From contig JBFJVD010000117.1 of NCBI GenBank assembly GCA_041624375.1, positions 1-9,063 of the forward strand: DNA of 9,063 bases, in the 5' to 3' direction. The notes under the pieces were generated by a model. The model was given only the letters and a program-made list of their open reading frames with translations, was not told the DNA's origin and ran no database searches. The number at the start of each line of letters is the position of its first letter. Position 1 is the stretch's first letter. The position numbers and the translations under genes were made by a program. Positions 6,641-9,063 of the stretch are shown in pieces. Source of the stretch: JBFJVD01 sp041624375. Its GTDB lineage: Bacteria; Chloroflexota; Anaerolineae; Anaerolineales; E44-bin32.

Positions 6641-7645
6641 TCAGGCCCGGCTCAGGCCGCGGGCGAGGTCGGTGATCTCGGCACGCAGCGCTTCGACTCG
6701 CGCCGCCGTCCCCGGTCCGCCGAGCAAGCTCTGCTCGCGCTTCGTGTACGCAAGCTCCGTGGCCTGGTGAAGGAATCGACCCTGCCTCCGCCAGCGAGGG
6801 ATATCTCCTCGCAGCAGCGTCCCCCAGCGCAAGCGTGTGCGCGCCCGGCTCGACCCCACCAGCTCAAGCTGAGGCTGGGTGAGGACGCCGCGCTCGACTT
6901 CATCCGTCAGGTATTGCCGCACCCAGTGCTTCTCGCGGGCAAGCGAAACCAGGATCACCACGAAGATGAAGCCCACGCCGAGCCAGTCGGCGATCACGCT
7001 GAGGAAGAAACCGGCGACATTGACGCTCGCCAGGGTCACGCCCGTGTTGTGAATGGCATGCGTCAGCACAGCCGCCAGGTAGCCAAAGAGTGGATAGAGA
7101 TAGCGGAGCGGCTGCCGCTTCTCGAAACGGGCAAGCGCGAAGCCGATCCCGGTGAAACTCGTATACATCGCATGGTTCAAACCAAACACCACGGCTCGCA
7201 GCAGAGCAAGCCCGGCCAGGTCGCCCAGGCCGCTGGTTGTCGAGAAGTACAGCATGTTCTCGAGGGCCGCAAACCCAAACCCGATCAAGCTGCCGTACAG
7301 CACACCATCAAAGACTGAATCGATCTCATTGCGAAAGACGAGGTAAGCCGTCAGCAGGCCGAATCCCTTCACCGCCTCTTCGATCAGCGGCGCGCCGATG
7401 CTGCTGGAGATGAGTGCAAACGGCAGGCTGCCAGGACGAAGAAGAATGCTGAGCGGCGCCTCAAAGCTCACACCGAAGATCACGGCCAGGATGACGGAAG
7501 GGATGAAGCCCCAGATAAACGCTGCCACGAGGAACAGCCACGGCTCCCGCTCGTAGCGATCGAACCACCATAGGATGAGCGCATAGGCGACCATCGGGAC
7601 GATTCCGAAGGCGATCACGCCGCCAATGAATGCCAGAGTGGCCAT
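6641..7645 (-). CDS. prsW: PrsW-family intramembrane metalloprotease
   Basis: This 334-residue membrane protein has about seven hydrophobic segments between residues 5 and 236 and a charged cytosolic tail (about 240-334). It shows the PrsW signature motifs in order: EEAVK at 89-93, FDGVLYG at 112-118, FAALEN at 125-130, HAMYTSFTG at 158-166 and HAIHN at 196-200. The glutamates and histidines are the expected catalytic or metal-binding residues. In Bacillus, PrsW makes the first cut in the anti-sigma factor RsiW, but no sigma or anti-sigma gene is visible here, so the substrate is unknown. The ATG starts two bases after the pyrD stop. Its ribosome binding site, GGAGG (7652-7656), lies inside the last pyrD codons with 6-base spacing, so the two genes share an mRNA and are probably translationally coupled. 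The symbol is by family resemblance. Confidence 0.88.
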   Translation of the reverse strand: MATLAFIGGVIAFGIVPMVAYALILWWFDRYEREPWLFLVAAFIWGFIPSVILAVIFGVSFEAPLSILLRPGSLPFALISSSIGAPLIEEAVKGFGLLTAYLVFRNEIDSVFDGVLYGSLIGFGFAALENMLYFSTTSGLGDLAGLALLRAVVFGLNHAMYTSFTGIGFALARFEKRQPLRYLYPLFGYLAAVLTHAIHNTGVTLASVNVAGFFLSVIADWLGVGFIFVVILVSLAREKHWVRQYLTDEVERGVLTQPQLELVGSSRARTRLRWGTLLRGDIPRWRRQGRFLHQATELAYTKREQSLLGGPGTAARVEALRAEITDLARGLSRA

Positions 7646-7647
7646 GC

Positions 7648-8685
7648 TCAGCCTCCGCGCAGGTCTTCGAGGATCTCCCGCACCAGGCTGGGTCCTCGAT
7701 AGACCAGGCCGGTGTACACCTGCAGCAGGGTCGCGCCGGCATCCAGCTTCTCGCGCGCATCCTGCGGCCCGAAGATTCCGCCGACGGCGATGATGGGCAG
7801 CCTACCCTGCGCCAGACGATGGATCTGGCGCACCCGCTGCGTCGCCAAGCGGGCCAGCGGACGACCGCTGAGGCCGCCGGTCTCGGCGGCATATTGGGAG
7901 ACGAGTGACTCACGCAGAAGCGTGGTATTGGTGGCGATCAGCCCATCGAGCCCGGAACCCATCACTGCGCCGACCGCATCCTCGAGTGGCTCGCCCTCCA
8001 GATCCGGAGCCAGCTTGACCAGCATGGGCACTCGCCGGCCGCTTGCCGCAATCTGTTCCATACGGGCGCTCACCATTTCACCCAACAGGTTCTCCAGCGC
8101 GTCACGGGCCTGGAGCCGGCGCAGGCCGATGGTGTTTGGAGAACTGATATTGATCACCAGGTAATCTGCCAGGTGATAAAAGGTGCGCAGCAACGCAATG
8201 TAATCCTGTGCGGCATCTTCAAGCGGCGTCCCGGCCCCCTTGCCCAGATTGACCCCAAGTATGGTTCGAGACGGCCTATATCTCATGAGCCGCCGCCGAA
8301 CCGCGCTCGCGCCGTCGTTGGGAAAGCCTAGACGGTTGATTAAAGCCTCATCCGCCTCCAGACGGAAGAGACGCGGCTTGGGGTTGCCCGCTTGAGGCGA
8401 CGGCGTCACCGTGCCCAACTCGAGGTGGCCGAACCCGAGACACGCGAGGCCGCGGCATGCCGCGGCAGATTTGTCGTAGCCGGCAGCCAGTCCGAGCGGA
8501 TTCGGAAACTCGAGCCCGAAGGCTTTCACCTTCAGCCGGTCATCCTGCACCGTATAGCGGCGGCGCACCCAGCGGCGTACAGGTGGAGCAGCTCCCACCC
8601 ACGAGAGCAGACGCAGCGTCCACCTGTGGGCCGCCTCCGGCTCAAGCCGGAAGAGCCAGGGACGTAGCTGTTCGTAGGTTGTCAT
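7648..8685 (-). CDS. pyrD: Dihydroorotate dehydrogenase (quinone), class 2
   Basis: This enzyme oxidises dihydroorotate to orotate with FMN and passes the electrons to membrane quinone, in UMP synthesis. At 345 residues it has the usual class 2 length, including the N-terminal helical extension (about 1-45) that docks on the membrane and marks class 2. FMN and substrate motifs are intact: FPNPLGLAAGYDK at 60-72, NRLGFPNDG at 117-125, INISSPNT at 178-185 with the serine pair typical of class 2, VKLAPD at 223-228, ATNTT at 251-255, GLSGRPL at 271-277 and AVGGI at 300-304. The start fits the family's N-terminus, but no good ribosome binding site precedes it. Upstream on the same strand, 196 bases away, lies the pyrE-like end. 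Its last codons carry the ribosome binding site of prsW. Confidence 0.95.
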   Translation of the reverse strand: MTTYEQLRPWLFRLEPEAAHRWTLRLLSWVGAAPPVRRWVRRRYTVQDDRLKVKAFGLEFPNPLGLAAGYDKSAAACRGLACLGFGHLELGTVTPSPQAGNPKPRLFRLEADEALINRLGFPNDGASAVRRRLMRYRPSRTILGVNLGKGAGTPLEDAAQDYIALLRTFYHLADYLVINISSPNTIGLRRLQARDALENLLGEMVSARMEQIAASGRRVPMLVKLAPDLEGEPLEDAVGAVMGSGLDGLIATNTTLLRESLVSQYAAETGGLSGRPLARLATQRVRQIHRLAQGRLPIIAVGGIFGPQDAREKLDAGATLLQVYTGLVYRGPSLVREILEDLRGG

Positions 8686-8762
8686 CGGCGGTGAAAGAAA
8701 GGCCCTGTTCCCCCTCGCGCTCGCTCCATGCTGGCACCCTAGCCAGGGCGGGTATGCAATCC

Positions 8763-8768
8763 ATTGTA
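8763..8768 (-). promoter_or_regulatory. Candidate -10 element upstream of pyrD
   Basis: Read on the minus strand these bases are TACAAT, five of six matches to the -10 consensus, about 78 bases before the pyrD start. No good -35 lies 16-18 bases upstream. A 5-bp hairpin (CTGGC 8731-8735, GCCAG 8742-8746) sits in the would-be leader. pyrD may have its own promoter or be read through from pyrE. Confidence 0.3.
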
Positions 8769-8881
8769 CTCAGACACCCCATTCCGCACCGCTCCTGCAG
8801 CAAGACGAACCAGGGACCGGTCAGATGTGGGCCGGGCTGGAGGGAGGAGACCGTCGCACAGATCGCTGAACGATAGGTGCC

Positions 8882-9063
8882 TCAAGATTCGAGGAACTCG
8901 CGAACTGCCCGGACCTGCGCGGCAGGCAGCCTTCCCGTCTGCTCCCAGTGATCGATCAATGCCCGCAGGGTGAATACCGGGTGCAGTCGGAAACCAGCGT
9001 CGGCGAGCGCCGACTGTGCCCCGCTTTCGCGGTCGATAAGCACGACGACATCCTGCACCTCGC
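8882..9063 (-). CDS. pyrE: Orotate phosphoribosyltransferase C-terminus (partial, cut by window edge)
   Basis: Reading the minus strand from 9061 gives an open frame of 59 codons ending in TGA at 8882-8884. It opens with EVQDVVVLIDRESGAQSAL, followed by a GFRLHPVFTL strand and a LIDHWEQTGRLP helix, then ends REFLES. The VVLIDRE(S/Q)G block, the following strand and the C-terminal helix are typical of the end of orotate phosphoribosyltransferase, which joins orotate to PRPP to give OMP, the step after PyrD. The neighbouring pyrD supports the call. In some bacteria this domain is fused behind OMP decarboxylase; the missing N-terminal part would show whether that holds here. The 196-base gap to pyrD has no terminator that I can see. 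Confidence 0.75.
   Translation of the reverse strand, partial: EVQDVVVLIDRESGAQSALADAGFRLHPVFTLRALIDHWEQTGRLPAAQVRAVREFLES

Noticed and set aside
1..9063. Mobile element, prophage, CRISPR array or tRNA-linked island
   Set aside because: No transposase, integrase, phage gene, regularly spaced repeat, tRNA-like cloverleaf or terminal repeats could be seen; all genes look chromosomal and similar in base composition.

Overview
The window reads as ordinary bacterial chromosome: roughly 60% G+C, densely coded, with no mobile element, CRISPR array, tRNA or rRNA visible. Gene content and protein style (class 2 PyrD beside PyrE, a PrsW-type membrane protease with a long cytosolic tail, a HerA-like ATPase with a coiled-coil tail, an SLC13 carrier carrying RCK_C domains) made me think of Chloroflexota or a similar high-GC lineage. 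No marker gene settles this, so the assignment is tentative.

Layout: two genes lie on the + strand at the left. The first (1-1839) is the C-terminal part of an SLC13/DASS-type permease with four inserted RCK_C domains; its beginning lies outside the window. After a 138-base leader rich in inverted repeats comes a small VOC/glyoxalase-fold protein (1978-2436). The rest is on the - strand. In transcription order it holds the last 59 codons of orotate phosphoribosyltransferase (pyrE-like, 8882-9063, cut by the window edge), class 2 dihydroorotate dehydrogenase (pyrD, 7648-8685), a PrsW-family membrane protease (6641-7645), a membrane-anchored phospholipase D-superfamily protein (5312-6397) and a large HerA-like ATPase (2611-5079). 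The two arms converge on a strong terminator hairpin at 2504-2536.

How the genes relate: pyrE and pyrD catalyse neighbouring steps of de novo UMP synthesis. prsW starts two bases after the pyrD stop codon, with its ribosome binding site inside the last pyrD codons, so the two are co-transcribed and probably translationally coupled; a functional link to pyrimidine synthesis is not evident. The PLD gene has a plausible promoter of its own just past prsW. That promoter argues for a start codon well inside the longest open frame. The HerA-like gene follows after 232 bases and may or may not share its transcript.

I found no convincing new multi-gene system. The most unusual points are the ABAB array of four RCK_C domains in the permease, the structured leader of the VOC gene, the pyrD-prsW coupling, and the neighbouring HAS-barrel-less HerA ATPase and PLD protein, whose predicted topologies argue against a joint cytosolic defence role.
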